NCBI RefSeq assembly: GCF_000003605.2
Contig: NW_003141326.1
Coordinates: forward strand, 33,293 to 72,013
DNA length: 38,721 bases
DNA from: Saccoglossus kowalevskii
Lineage: Eukaryota > Hemichordata > Enteropneusta > Harrimaniidae
Direction: 5' to 3'
The position numbers were made by a program, and so were the translations under genes. The notes under the pieces were generated by a model. The model made no database searches and had not been told where the DNA came from. It was given only the letters and a program-made list of their open reading frames with translations. Positions 25,001 to 30,894 of this stretch are shown piece by piece (within the stretch, counting starts at the first letter, position 1; the number at the start of each line of letters is the position of its first letter).

Positions 25001-27200
25001 ACATTGGTACAAATTGTGATGAGGAATTCCAAATCATGAATTATGAACTCATAGAAATGTAAATTAATCAACATTAGCAAAATGTGGCTGAGATTCAGGC
25101 CAAGAAATTTGATAAAGCCTGGTGGCTTCACGAATTTGGACCAAAACAGAAAATTATTGATTTGGTTTGATCACAAATGTTGGAACATAGATCCTTTTCA
25201 CAAGTCGGGAGCCCTCGCAGTTCCCTATTGGAGAGGATTTTCAGGTGAACTCAGAAAGAGGCTTGAAGGTAAAGACATATTTTTGCCCAGACATAGGAAA
25301 CCAATGTCTGTGCATTCAGCAAAAATGTCTTTACCTGAAAAGCCTCTACCACAGGAAACTGAGCTCCTAACATAGAAAAACTTTTGTTAAACTTTTTTCG
25401 TGGCAATAAATCAATAATGATGTTGTTCACATTATAATGACATTACAATAGTACAGTGGACTCAGTGCCAAATAATATAGAACGTTTGAGGCAAATAAGA
25501 TGAATACAGACCCAGATTGATACAGCATTAAAGACGTAGGATAGTTTTATCATGTGATAAAAGCATACATTTACATAAAGAAGAAAGCAACCATGTAGAA
25601 GGCGGCTGGATAGCTTCAACTGAACTGTTCAATGTGTCATGTTTATATACAAGATTTGAAACCAGATTACTGTGACAAACAAGGGAAGATGAGCAAGAGG
25701 GATGAGCGAATCAAGCAACATTTATACCATAATTTGGTTGCACATCATGTAAAACAAGTTGTACTATTAGAAACGTCTCCTTCATATTAACAAAAGTTTT
25801 ACTTGGATTTAAGTTCAGCAGATTGATGAGAGCTATTTCAACAGGTCAAATACAGAGAAAATATAGTACATGTACGTGATAAGTGACATGTTGAAAGCCC
25901 TGAACTGCACACATCTGAATCACTTTAACTGTACATCACAATCACATCAATAGTCAGTTTGTCATTGTTAATATAATTAGCAACACCCAGTATGATGAGA
26001 AAGGTGAAGACCTCAGACACTATTATTTACAGTATGATTCATAGACGACTATCATTATGATTAGTGTATCAAAAAACATGCGATGATTTTTGTAATTTGA
26101 TCCATGTATCTACCTCCAAGAGACAGATAGTTTACAGACAGATATGAGTCACTATCATATAATAAATATAGGTCTCATACCACCACGTATAAGATAAGAG
26201 GGAAACCTCAAGACATCTTTACTAATAAAATAATACATCAACATTAAATAAGATATTTAATGCAGTAAGACACTGAATGAGAATTCATCAACTGACTTAA
26301 TTAATTAAAGTTCCAAGCTACTTCATCACAGGAGGTGGGTAAAAAGTAATAATAACAGCTCTGCAGCATACAAGTTTTTTTTGGCTTTACATTTGATCAA
26401 AAACTAATGTATTTGGATTTGGTAAACAGTGCAAGAAACACTACAAACTACAGTGCTTGCTATGAACCCAGTGTTTAAACATGGAGACATAGCGCCCCCA
26501 TGAGGTGAGTAGAATTCTGGCTCACTTGGCAGCTTAGTTAGGCTTGCATCTAATCTTGCGCGAGAGAATAGTGTCCATTTGGAGGAAACACAATAAAGCT
26601 GTTAGTGCTGCACACGGTTCCTGTTCTCAGTGCACATACAAATCATATTATCCTAGTTCCATCACTAACAGCTGAGCTTGAACTTTTTGGGGGCATCAAA
26701 TGGCGATTGCCTCCACGGAGAGCAAAAAAAAAAAAAAAAGCTGTGTCAGCAGGTGAAGTCTTCAAGCAGAACTGAACTTTACGAAGACGTTCTAATTGCC
26801 TTGATACCCCAAAGCTCTTTCTTCAATAGAAGTGTACATTAACTGACATTTAATACCTATATTATATCATTAAAACATGACTTATTCTGACCATAGACAT
26901 ACTATACTTTTGTCATTTATGTAAGCACATGAGCTACTAATAAAAGTAGTACAGTATGTATGTAAAGCCAAGCATCAACTTCAAAATTCAGCCCTGAGTG
27001 CAGAATAACTGAACTTTTTCTTCTCTGTCTAAATCTGCCAATTCTGATTTCCAAAAATGATGGTGTCTTACCTTGAATCAAATAAGCAGGTGATCTATTA
27101 TGAAATCCAGGTACTTGTGTCACACCTCGCACAGTGTTATTCAATGCTAGCGAATCCAGTAAATTAATCTCTAAGCGATTGTCAATACCATAACTATCAA
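1..27200 (-). CDS. NELL: Protein kinase C-binding protein NELL (NELL1/NELL2 family), partial at both ends
   Basis: Ten exons join in one frame on the minus strand: 27200-27072, 16440-16290, 7482-7215, 4683-4528, 3981-3853, 2923-2830, 2247-2168, 1232-1121, 899-642 and 58-1. Every complete junction has GT and AG, and the phases agree throughout (1,435 nt, about 478 residues). Domain order is laminin-G/TSPN, short coiled coil, two VWC modules, two full EGF modules and the start of a third, which is the NELL order. Known NELL proteins are secreted, oligomeric, about 810-residue glycoproteins that bind Robo-type receptors and were first found as PKC partners; that role is inferred here from family. 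Some positions look nearer NELL2 ([19 protein letters not shown]), but an invertebrate probably has one ancestral NELL. The signal-peptide exon and the C-terminal EGF/VWC modules are missing. The introns are loaded with transposon relics, but no exon is broken. Confidence 0.95.
175..335. mobile_element. Palindromic MITE with TTAA ends (family B)
   Basis: 161 bp bounded by TTAA at 175 and 332. The inverted arms read TTAAAGTGGGGGAGTCGTC and, on the opposite strand, TTAAAGTGGGAGGGTCGTC, both continuing ACCTGC. No coding capacity. The TTAA target and the AAAGGG/AAAGTGGG...GTCGTC arms are shared with 20115-20248 and 31800-31904. TTAA duplication is typical of piggyBac-type transposases, so a piggyBac-related autonomous parent is inferred. 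Confidence 0.8.
361..560. repeat. Dispersed repeat, second TTAA family (family D)
   Basis: Begins TTAACCTTTTCACAACCA and contains GAGCCAACAGACAAAATTTG, GAAGGAAAGTGCAGAA and tttgtgatgaaaa. These blocks recur in the same order at 12731-12948. The right end is degraded. Confidence 0.65.
642..899 (-). CDS. NELL: NELL exon: EGF-like modules 1 and 2
   Basis: 258 nt, phase 1 at both ends. The acceptor is tttttccag|GTG and the donor TCTG|GTGAGT. The first module runs [16 protein letters not shown]...[14 protein letters not shown], with six cysteines and an N-A-T sequon. The second opens DIDEC and contains [10 protein letters not shown], the C-x-N-x4-Y-x-C consensus for Asn hydroxylation, so it should bind calcium. 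NELL1/2 have the same pair (..DIDECA...CVN.PG.Y/F.C..). The stretch between the first two cysteines of EGF2 ([12 protein letters not shown]) is about four residues longer than in human NELL. Confidence 0.96.
939..1049. repeat. TG-rich microsatellite with TTGTG start
   Basis: (TTGTG)n passes into (TG)n with scattered C and GG interruptions, in the 221-nt intron between VWC2 and EGF1. Reading frames of His/Thr or Val/Cys repeats across it are artefacts. Confidence 0.95.
1121..1232 (-). CDS. NELL: NELL exon: second half of VWC2
   Basis: 112 nt, phase 0 in, phase 1 out. The acceptor is aattctag|AAT and the donor TCAAG|GTAAAC. It encodes [20 protein letters not shown] and then PDECCKFCQ. The C-P-x-L-x-C and E-C-C-x-x-C signatures match the end of NELL VWC2 (CPPLNC...NQCCRVC in NELL1). 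It lies 221 nt from the following EGF exon, the shortest intron in the window, which holds a TG-rich microsatellite. Confidence 0.94.
1233..2167 (-). other. NELL intron, mostly featureless
   Basis: 935-nt intron inside VWC2. It contains an imperfect inverted repeat at 1504-1561 (arms share CCTGATTGG / CCAATCAGG) and another around 1738-1813 flanking ATT microsatellite runs. I see no exon or RNA gene. Confidence 0.8.
2168..2247 (-). CDS. NELL: NELL exon: first half of VWC2
   Basis: 80 nt, phase 1 in, phase 0 out. The acceptor is a long T run ending ttttag|GACA and the donor GAG|GTAAGTT. It encodes [17 protein letters not shown] then RQCAICQCE. This is the start of a VWC module: C-x-(F/Y)-x-G...G-x(n)-C-x2-C-x-C. 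NELL1 has CIYGGKVLAEGQ at the same place. The next intron again splits the module after its C-x-C-E. Confidence 0.92.
2302..2345 (+). repeat. Solo end of family B element
   Basis: TTAAAGGGCAGTGGTTGTC followed by a GCATG-containing tail matches the terminal arm of the TTAA family. The opposite arm is not found nearby, so this is a truncated copy. Confidence 0.55.
2538..2580 (+). repeat. Solo end of family B element
   Basis: TTAAGGGGCAGTAGTCGTCG then GCAGCGCATG matches the arm at 31800 and its partner near 31880. The opposite arm is degraded; a related inner fragment lies at about 2782-2805. Confidence 0.6.
2830..2923 (-). CDS. NELL: NELL exon: second half of VWC1
   Basis: 94 nt, phase 0 in, phase 1 out. 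The acceptor is ttgacag|CAA and the donor AGGC|GTAAGT. It encodes [19 protein letters not shown] then [11 protein letters not shown]. The C-x4-C-x4-C spacing followed by G-x-C-C-x-x-C is the diagnostic end of a VWC (chordin-like cysteine-rich) domain. In NELL1 the equivalent is GAVECRRMSCPPLNC...GQCCKVC. Confidence 0.95.
2924..3852 (-). other. NELL intron with a full TACTGT-family MITE
   Basis: 929-nt intron inside VWC1. The MITE at 3075-3286 takes up a quarter of it. 3395-3450 resembles the end of the second TTAA family (gtgaatttgtgatgaaaa). The remainder shows nothing recognisable. Confidence 0.8.
3075..3286. mobile_element. TACTGT-family MITE (family A), full copy
   Basis: 212 bp. It opens TACTGTAGAATACTTTATTT followed by tcgcttgg, and closes with the inverted form (ccagcgaaaataaagtattccacagta). 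The inside is also palindromic (GGAATTTATTTTCGC versus GCGAAAATTAATTCC). TA at both ends and the CTGT start suggest a Tc1/mariner-type target. No ORF. Confidence 0.85.
3853..3981 (-). CDS. NELL: NELL exon: end of coiled coil, first half of VWC1
   Basis: 129 nt, 43 codons, phase 0 at both ends. The acceptor is ttattag|CTA and the donor [29 protein letters not shown] continues the heptads and ends in the C-x-C-x3-C cluster that closes the NELL coiled coil. It is followed by [13 protein letters not shown], the W-x-D/E-x-C-x2-C-x-C start of a von Willebrand factor C module. NELL2 has SWIDGCKNCTC at this point. The VWC module is split by an intron directly after CTCN. Confidence 0.95.
3982..4527 (-). 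other. NELL intron, nothing recognised
   Basis: 546-nt AT-rich intron that splits the coiled coil. I see no repeat, exon or RNA gene in it. Confidence 0.8.
4528..4683 (-). CDS. NELL: NELL exon: end of laminin-G/TSPN domain and start of coiled coil
   Basis: 156 nt, 52 codons, phase 0 at both ends. The acceptor is tccacag|GGT and the donor ACAAGG|GTAAGT. The translation begins [19 protein letters not shown] and continues [14 protein letters not shown]2 has the near-identical plan GIMQDVQLLV..QC..L...CPTC. After this cysteine cluster a run with hydrophobic residues at heptad spacing ([18 protein letters not shown]) begins the coiled coil, which mediates trimer formation in NELL proteins. Confidence 0.95.
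4684..7214 (-). other. NELL intron with one tRNA-derived SINE
   Basis: 2.5-kb intron inside the laminin-G/TSPN domain. Apart from the SINE at 5917-6065 and a short C run near 4889, it is AT-rich sequence with scattered short reading frames that lack splice context or family resemblance. Confidence 0.75.
5917..6065 (+). mobile_element. tRNA-derived SINE
   Basis: ggtcactggtagcatagtgg contains an A-box-like TGGTAGCATAGTGG (5922-5935). About 35 bases on, GTTCAAATT (5969-5977) resembles a B box. The spacing fits an RNA polymerase III promoter. The acceptor stem does not pair well and an unrelated body follows (agggcttacccctacactgg), so this is a SINE rather than a tRNA gene. Confidence 0.65.
7215..7482 (-). 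CDS. NELL: NELL exon: core of laminin-G/TSPN domain
   Basis: 268 nt, in phase 2, out phase 0. The acceptor is tttcacag|AT and the donor TTTAAG|GTGAGT. It encodes [19 protein letters not shown], the [20 protein letters not shown] block, then [10 protein letters not shown] and [12 protein letters not shown]. The W-x-K-(I/L)-x-(F/L) strand, the I-D-C-N-K/R-(I/V)-x-E-R-V motif and (L/M)GQRN are hallmarks of the NELL and thrombospondin N-terminal laminin-G fold. The cysteine in DCNK pairs within this fold in relatives. This is the longest exon in the window and on its own enough to place the gene in the NELL family. Confidence 0.97.
8742..8868. mobile_element. TACTGT-family MITE (family A), right end lost
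   Basis: Opens TACTGTAAAATACTTTATTT and carries ttttgtatggaatttatttt and tgaatgtaaaatatagaaaa, blocks shared with other copies. The closing arm is absent. Confidence 0.8.
9181..9563. repeat. Diverged tandem triplet, period about 150 bp
   Basis: Units start near 9181 (partial), 9278 and 9429. The last two share ttctaatattcac, agtaatgaaa, gatgataactga, cttagattaca, gttagaaag and ctaagatatggtct. The first keeps only aggcttagattgcata and the tail. Confidence 0.8.
11548..11836. repeat. 29-bp minisatellite, about 10 copies
   Basis: The unit is atgtgcatgtattacatac followed by tattactgcc. The first copies carry GTGCATGT, the later ones GTACATGT, and one GTATATGT. As 29 is not a multiple of three, the same peptide appears shifted in all three plus frames, so it is not coding. 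Confidence 0.97.
12731..12948. mobile_element. Dispersed palindromic repeat (family D)
   Basis: Ends are TTAGCTATTTATCACCAG and, on the opposite strand, CTAACCTATTCACCACCAG. The inner blocks (gccaacagacaaaatttgag, gaaggaaagtgcagaa, gaaaagagggaactgg) match 361-560. It is about 218 bp, non-coding and MITE-like. Confidence 0.7.
13308..13372. repeat. Imperfect palindrome with CCAAT arms
   Basis: GAATAACCAATCAGAGCATG and, on the other strand, GAATAAACCAATGATAGAGC form a hairpin-capable 65-bp inverted repeat. It may be the core of a small foldback element. 1504-1561 has a similar layout. Confidence 0.6.
14739..14829. repeat. TATTTGCTC-family MITE fragment (family F)
   Basis: TACTGTATTTCCTTGATTAA then aatctccaatggaagtgcacat and ttgtattcattgaata match the left half of the copy at 38129-38301. 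Confidence 0.6.
14845..15040. mobile_element. TACTGT-family MITE (family A), diverged full copy
   Basis: About 196 bp. It starts TACTGTACAATATTTTATTT and ends aagcgaaaataatttgcagta. The inner blocks (ttttgtgggaagtttattt, gtgtaaggcatagaaaaa) are recognisable but diverged. Confidence 0.8.
15610..15715. promoter_or_regulatory. Cluster of POU octamer motifs
   Basis: Exact ATTTGCAT at 15610-15617, 15639-15646 and 15708-15715, with a one-base variant (attagcat) at about 15669-15676. The octamer is the classical Oct/POU binding site. Clustering within 106 bp of an intron hints at an enhancer, but AT-rich DNA makes chance copies possible. Confidence 0.35.
15900..16085. repeat. Foldback repeat centred near 16000
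   Basis: tgtcaataacttgttgaaaag..atagag is mirrored by ctctatttcaatcaacatg..ttgacaacaa. AATCTGCAACTT occurs on both flanks (15921 and 16029). The symmetry explains why both strands appear open here. Confidence 0.6.
16290..16440 (-). CDS. NELL: NELL exon: laminin-G/TSPN domain, first strands
   Basis: 151 nt, entering in phase 1 and leaving in phase 2. The acceptor is ttctacag|GTGG and the donor ACAAA|GTAAGAG. The translation contains [20 protein letters not shown] and then SGSILSVS. This aligns with the NELL segment reading ..NKSEFTFLATVQQ..SGVILSI.. in NELL1, a beta-strand pair of the laminin-G fold. It is flanked by the two largest introns (10.6 kb upstream, 8.8 kb downstream), so it is easily missed by gene finders. 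A longer minus-strand reading frame runs through the exon into intron on both sides; only the spliced part is conserved. Confidence 0.92.
17763..18163. mobile_element. pogo/Tigger-like non-autonomous element
   Basis: 401 bp flanked by TA. The left end is CAGTGACCCCTGGCTAAGCC; the right end on the other strand is CAGTGGCTCCTCGCTAAGTC. CAGTG..CCTCG.TTA-type ends with a TA duplication are typical of pogo/Tigger elements (family knowledge). A 74-residue minus-strand frame at 17858-18082 resembles nothing I know. The inner region has further inverted blocks (ctcagtaagtgcag / cttcagtaagtcaca). Confidence 0.75.
19148..19270. mobile_element. TACTGT-family MITE (family A), internally deleted
   Basis: 123 bp with both TACTGT ends. 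It keeps tacattcaactcat, aaactccatacaaaacaccc and ttccagttaaaataaagtat from the right half; the left half is nearly gone. Confidence 0.85.
20115..20248. mobile_element. Palindromic MITE with TTAA ends (family B)
   Basis: 134 bp flanked by TTAA at 20115 and 20245. The left arm reads TTAAAGGGCGATGGTTGCCG; the right arm on the other strand reads TTAAAGGCAGATGATCATTG. Arms are diverged, with no ORF. Confidence 0.75.
20328..20455. repeat. TATTTGCTC-family MITE fragment (family F)
   Basis: tgtatttgctttactgg, atctccaatagaaacacatg and ttgtccttagttttgacta correspond to blocks in the 26815 and 38129 copies. The right end is lost. Confidence 0.55.
20755..20794. repeat. (CCAAG)8 microsatellite
   Basis: Eight perfect copies of the 5-bp unit CCAAG. 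The Leu/Gly/Trp/Ala repeat peptide seen on the other strand is an artefact. Confidence 0.97.
21089..21120 (-). terminator. Possible poly(A) signals inside the large NELL intron
   Basis: On the NELL strand, AATAAA occurs at 21120-21115 and again at 21094-21089 (gtgtAATAAAgtgttctg). The second is followed by a T-rich stretch (ttttgtttttgtc), the order expected of a cleavage signal. The 500 bases before it are open of obvious repeats. This could be an intronic polyadenylation site or the 3' end of a nested transcript, or chance. Confidence 0.25.
22735..22840. repeat. Dispersed repeat H, copy 1
   Basis: ttgaacttgaatttattttt, taatagctgaatgtcaaaatg and gatattgcattgaggtatcc recur in diverged form at 31305-31420 and 32040-32150. 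Confidence 0.55.
23675..24242. other. Assembly gap (run of N)
   Basis: 568 unknown bases inside the large NELL intron. The reading frames spanning it are artefacts. An exon could in principle be hidden, but the flanking NELL exons already join in phase without one. Confidence 0.99.
25257..25351. repeat. Foldback (hairpin) with about 45-bp arms
   Basis: gaggcttgaaggtaaagac, atatttttgcccagacatagg on the left is mirrored by the reverse complement of ccaatgtctgtgcattcagc, aaaaatgtctttacctgaaaagcctct. The 97-residue plus-strand frame at 25082-25375 runs through it and is not otherwise supported. Confidence 0.75.
26688..26813. mobile_element. Small palindromic element with GGCATCAA ends
   Basis: The left arm TTTTTGGGGGCATCAAATGG and the right arm, read on the other strand TTTGGGGTATCAAGGCAATT, form imperfect termini of a 126-bp element containing a poly(A) run. 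A similar pair (gaggcatcaaaggcaattgc ... cttgatgccttt) lies at 16918-16980. Confidence 0.5.
26815..26956. mobile_element. TATTTGCTC-family MITE (family F)
   Basis: Carries cttcaatagaagtgtacat, attaaaacatgacttattct, gaccatagaca and ends taaaagtagtacagta. The same order is seen at 30895-31020 and 38129-38301. Confidence 0.65.
27072..27200 (-). CDS. NELL: NELL exon: N-terminus of mature protein, start of laminin-G/TSPN domain
   Basis: 129 nt, 42 complete codons. The upstream intron ends ttgcag and the donor is AAG|GTAAGA, both near consensus. The exon opens in phase 1 (it needs one base from the preceding exon) and closes in phase 1. It encodes [14 protein letters not shown] followed by [19 protein letters not shown]. 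In human NELL1/NELL2 the first mature residues have the same layout: an acidic start, a GV.QV.G.HN block and a hydrophobic end. Two N-glycosylation sequons (NNT and NRS) sit where NELL1 has NTT and NAS. No initiator methionine or signal peptide lies in this exon, so an earlier exon must supply them. Confidence 0.9.
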
Positions 27201-27351
27201 CTGCAAGTAATAGAAAATATACACATTAAAATATTTATCTGTGATTGCTCTAAAATCTAACTTTTTTTGTGTCTAGATATGCCTTTGTCTTGAATATTGC
27301 ATATACTTGTGCATCTAGCAACTAGAACAAAAGAATCCATCATTCCATACA

Positions 27352-27468
27352 CCATATTTGCTCTATTAGAACCTTATCTTCAATATAAATGTATACTAAA
27401 TCATTGCTCATAAAAAAACCTCTGATTTGCATAAAGTGAGCAAATAGAGTAAATAGAGCAAATATGCT
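27352..27468. mobile_element. TATTTGCTC-family MITE (family F), short copy with both ends
   Basis: The left end is CCATATTTGCTCTATTAG and the right end is its inverse, atagagcaaatatg. It lies just upstream of the first NELL exon seen. 117 bp, non-coding. Confidence 0.65.
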
Positions 27469-27561
27469 ATTTGCACTTGTTCAAAACACATCCTGGCTCA
27501 TTTCAACATTCACATTTTATTTGGCACAAAAAACCTGTTACAATATTTATGAATTTCAATG

Positions 27562-27952
27562 GAAGTTGAATCTGCCCAGCCAATCAATGAATGAGCACAC
27601 AGCTCAATGACATCAGTTGATTCTGACCAGCCAATCAAAAGAGCACACAGCTCAATGACATCAGTTGATTCTGACCAGCCAATCAAAAGAGCACACAGCT
27701 CAATGACATCAGTTGATTCTGACCAGCCAATCAAAAGAGCACACAGCTCAATGACATCAGTTGATTCTGACCAGCCAATCAAAAGAGCACACAGCTCAAT
27801 GACATCAGTTGATTCTGACCAGCCAATCAAAAGAGCACACAGCTCAATGACATCAGTTGATTCTGACCAGCCAATCAAAAGAGCACACAGCTCAATGACA
27901 TCAGTTGATTCTGACCAGCCAATCAAAAGAGCACACAGCTCAATAACATCAG
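27562..27952. repeat. 48-bp minisatellite, about 8 copies
   Basis: The unit is ctcaatgacatcagttgat, tctgaccagccaatcaaaag, agcacacag. Copies are almost identical except the first and last. As 48 is a multiple of three, both strands stay open (131 residues plus, 182 minus). Each unit holds CCAATCA and TGACATCA. Confidence 0.97.
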
Positions 27953-28283
27953 TTGTAAATGTTCCAACATTATTCAATACAGGTTTGTTGCACCAAGAGT
28001 AAACTATGTCAACTACATTGAATGTGTTTCTGACTATTAATGTCGTATTTAAACACAAATGTTCGCATTTGACATAGAAGCACTATAGAAGTGGAAATAG
28101 AATCTCATCACTCATCACAAATGTTTGTTCATGCAGACAGGAATCTTGTAAAATGTTTTTCACTAACACTGGACTTTTGAACTTGTTGACTACTTGGGAG
28201 AAAGGTCTTCAGGATAAAAATAAAGATTGTATGTAGTTGTAGGGAGGAGGGACTGAAAAAGGTCTTTAGTTTGGTTCACTGAA

Positions 28284-28448
28284 GGTGTTCAGTTTACAGG
28301 AGGTTAACATACATGTTCAGTTTACAGAGGTATTCAGTTACGGGGTGGTCTATTTACAGAGGTGTTCCGTTTACAGAGGTGTTTCCGTTTACAGAGGTGT
28401 TTCTGTTTACAGAGGTGTTTCCGTTTACAGAGGTATTCAGTCTACATA
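28284..28448. repeat. Short minisatellite, 17-18-bp unit
   Basis: gtttacagaggtgtttcc repeats about seven times with variation (gtattcagtt, ggtgttccg). It is flanked by two copies of aaaggt(c/t)tttagtttg at about 28259 and 28481. Confidence 0.85.
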
Positions 28449-29244
28449 ATTAAAAGCAAGCCTGCAGAAAAGGAACTAAGAAAGGTTTTTAGTTTGATCT
28501 AGTTCACACTGGGTGTGGTTTAGACAGATTTATTATCTGTCTACACTCAAGGTGTATTACTTTACTAAGCAATCAAAAAGGCTAATTTAAAAACATTTAT
28601 GCAGTTAATTATAAAGTGAACACACTTTTCACATTTAAATGACTAAAATAAAAACCAGTATGAACTACCTGAGCCATTTTGAAAACAGTATCATCGATGA
28701 CTCTTAGTATTAGTCACATACAGAGGCCTGCATGTTATTAATCACGGACGTGTGTTTGTTTTGATCCATGATGCATTGAATCACCATAGTTTGAGCAGAA
28801 TACAAATCAACAATATGAACTTTCACTTTCAATGTAATATCAACTCCCAAAGTATCAATTACAATTTGTATTCCCTTCATTAGGTCTGGTTAATTAGATC
28901 GTTGTGACTACAAATCCCCCTTGTTTTGATGATAGCATGCACATATCATCTATGATGACAACAGCTATCAGCTATTTGAAGTGTACAAACTCAAAAATGT
29001 TTATGATGATAAGAAGCCTTTTGAAAATGACAGGCAAGATAAAAATGGCCTTGTGAACACAGTAATGCAAGTGATTAGAGGAGGTATGCTATTAAAATCT
29101 CTACAAAAATTGCAAGATTGATAATCAGCTCTCTCAGGACTTGATTTGCAAGAGTGATGGACAAGTAGAGTAATCACTATATTTAAAATGACAAATATGA
29201 GCAAATAAGTTCTCTCTCAAGTTGCCAATATAGATGTACATGTA

Positions 29245-29452
29245 TACTGTAAAATACTTTATTTTCGCTTGGAATTAATTTTCTCTGAAGGAATAGAATA
29301 ATTCAATGAAAATAAAATCCAGCAAATATACCATTTTCCTGTATTTGACAGTCAACTCGTCAAAAATCAGTGAAGATAAATTGCATACATAACACCCAAA
29401 AAAGCCTTTTCAGCAAAAATTAATTCCAGCTAAAAAAAAGTATTTAAAGTAT
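29245..29452. mobile_element. TACTGT-family MITE (family A), full copy
   Basis: Opens TACTGTAAAATACTTTATTT then tcgcttggaattaatttt, and closes attccagctaaaaaaaagtatttaaagtata. The last TACTGT is mutated. Confidence 0.85.
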
Positions 29453-29580
29453 ACTTATTTATATGAACGCTCAATATACATGCCAAAATAAACAATGCAA
29501 AACACGCTGTCATTAATTTCAACGACACTTTTTTACAATGAAGAAACAAATATGAACAAAAAACAAAAATTTTATTACAA

Positions 29581-30225
29581 TACGGTTCATATATCGTCTG
29601 AATTTACGGTGCAAAAATAGGTAGGGTCTGTGGGAAAACGGTCGAAAGCAAGATCGTACGCAAACTCTCGATACAAAGCTATTTCCGCCATGGTTTCATC
29701 ATAATTTGACCTGAACAACTTCCTTTAACGGGTCACGTCTTTCGTTGACCAATGAAAATGCTCTGTCATACAGTCGAAGTTTTTCGATTATTGACGAAGT
29801 ATTTTTATCAACGCAATGCGGAAGTGTATTACCGCAATGTTGAAATGCGATCTGTCAATACTGATTTCGACAAAAAACAGTGACTTTTTTCCCTAAAAGC
29901 TGCTGATTCGCAATTTTCGAAAGGTAAACTGAGGGTGAGGGAAGTATTTAAACCTTTCACGGCCGCCAACAAATCATGTCGAAGAATAGTTTGCTCGTTC
30001 ACACCCCATTCACGATAGTCTCAATAGACAAGATTATTCGGAAAAGTAAAACGATGATAGTGACCAGGTCTTGACAATCACATTTTGCCGTTTGGAAAAC
30101 TACTAATCAAAAGAAATGTGGATTTTTTCAGTATTGCAACATCGGGGTTAATCCCGAGTAAATAACAGAATAGAAAACGTGCGAACTATGTGCGTTCGCC
30201 CGCCGCAAAAGCTGGAACCAAACTA
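29581..30225. other. CpG-retaining block
   Basis: Many CpG sites (for example gaaaacggtcgaaagcaag, atcgtacg, cacggccgcc, gttcgcccgccgc) in a region otherwise poor in CpG. It is bounded by a family A MITE on the left and by a repeated gggcttatactcgggg motif ending gtacggtaa on the right. It could be a young insertion or a promoter-like unmethylated segment. Confidence 0.5.
29587..29691 (-). CDS. Small uncharacterised reading frame, 34 residues
   Basis: The start is in ideal Kozak context (gaaaccATGG). It reads MAEIALYREFAYDLAFDRF then PTDPTYF...DDI and stops, with AATAAA 11 bases after the stop (29576-29571). The frame is open a further 11 codons upstream of the ATG. I do not recognise the family. 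It may be the remnant last exon of a gene or transposase carried in the CpG-rich block. Low confidence that it is expressed. Confidence 0.25.
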   Translation of the reverse strand: MAEIALYREFAYDLAFDRFPTDPTYFCTVNSDDI

Positions 30226-30309
30226 CCATACCAACCATGATTTTTATGCAATGAAATACAATTTTTACATGCATATTTTAACTCATTAAATGTCCAAAAA
30301 CAGAGGGGT

Positions 30310-30354
30310 GGGCTTATACTCGGGGAGGGGCTTATACTCGGGGAAGTACGGTAA
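30310..30354. repeat. Transposon-like terminus with doubled TATACTCGGGG motif
   Basis: gggcttatactcggggag and gggcttatactcggggaag lie side by side, followed by tacggtaa. Ends of the form TACCGTA...CTCG.GTATAAGCC are, from memory, common at invertebrate MITE termini. The partner end is not found, so element limits are unknown. Confidence 0.4.
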
Positions 30355-30602
30355 TAAAAAATAACATCAAGCAAGTTACTAAACTATGCCCACACAGATT
30401 GAGATATTGAACAATTAGAAACATTCTTTAATGATGAGTTGTTAATTAGTTTAATGTAGATTGTTGTAATTATTGATGACCCTATGATGTAATCCATCAA
30501 ATATTCTGAATAATTGAGTGGGTGTGAAAAGTGACAATCCTATGGGTACCAAACGTGACAACTCTGTAGATGTCAAAGGTGTCAACCCCCTGTTACCCCT
30601 TG

Positions 30603-30642
30603 TGAAAATTAATTCTAAGCGAAAATAAAGTATTTTACAGTA
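30603..30642. repeat. TACTGT-family MITE (family A), solo right end
   Basis: 40 bp: tgaaaattaattctaagcg then aaaataaagtattttacagta. The left part is missing. Confidence 0.75.
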
Positions 30643-30894
30643 ATAAAATTCCTGATGATGTAATTGGTCCATACTTTTGATATCATGGCTAACAAACACA
30701 AAATATGCAATATCTCAATATGTTATGTTTTACACAGGATTTCTTAAATTATTATTATTATTAGGAATTTATAATTTCAAGTATATGATTGTAATTTTAT
30801 GATTAATATTGTTAAACTTATTTTAAAAAATATTTTAATCTATTTAATAGCTTCTAATTAGATTCAACACATCTACAACAGAAATGGACATAAA

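Larger units (their letters stand above)
16441..27071 (-). other. NELL intron, 10.6 kb, with assembly gap
   Basis: Holds a pogo-like element (17763-18163), MITE copies (19148-19270, 20115-20248, 20328-20455, 26688-26956), a CCAAG microsatellite, possible poly(A) signals on the gene strand near 21.1 kb, an assembly gap (23675-24242) and a foldback at 25257-25351. The remainder, including most of 21.6-23.6 kb and 24.3-26.6 kb, shows only AT-rich sequence with no supported exon on either strand. Confidence 0.8.

Noticed and set aside
25082-25375. 97-residue plus-strand frame
   Set aside because: Its second half is the foldback at 25257-25351 and it has no family resemblance.
27510-28058. 182-residue minus and 131-residue plus repeat proteins
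   Set aside because: Openness on both strands follows from a 48-bp repeat lacking stops. There is no splice context and no conserved domain.
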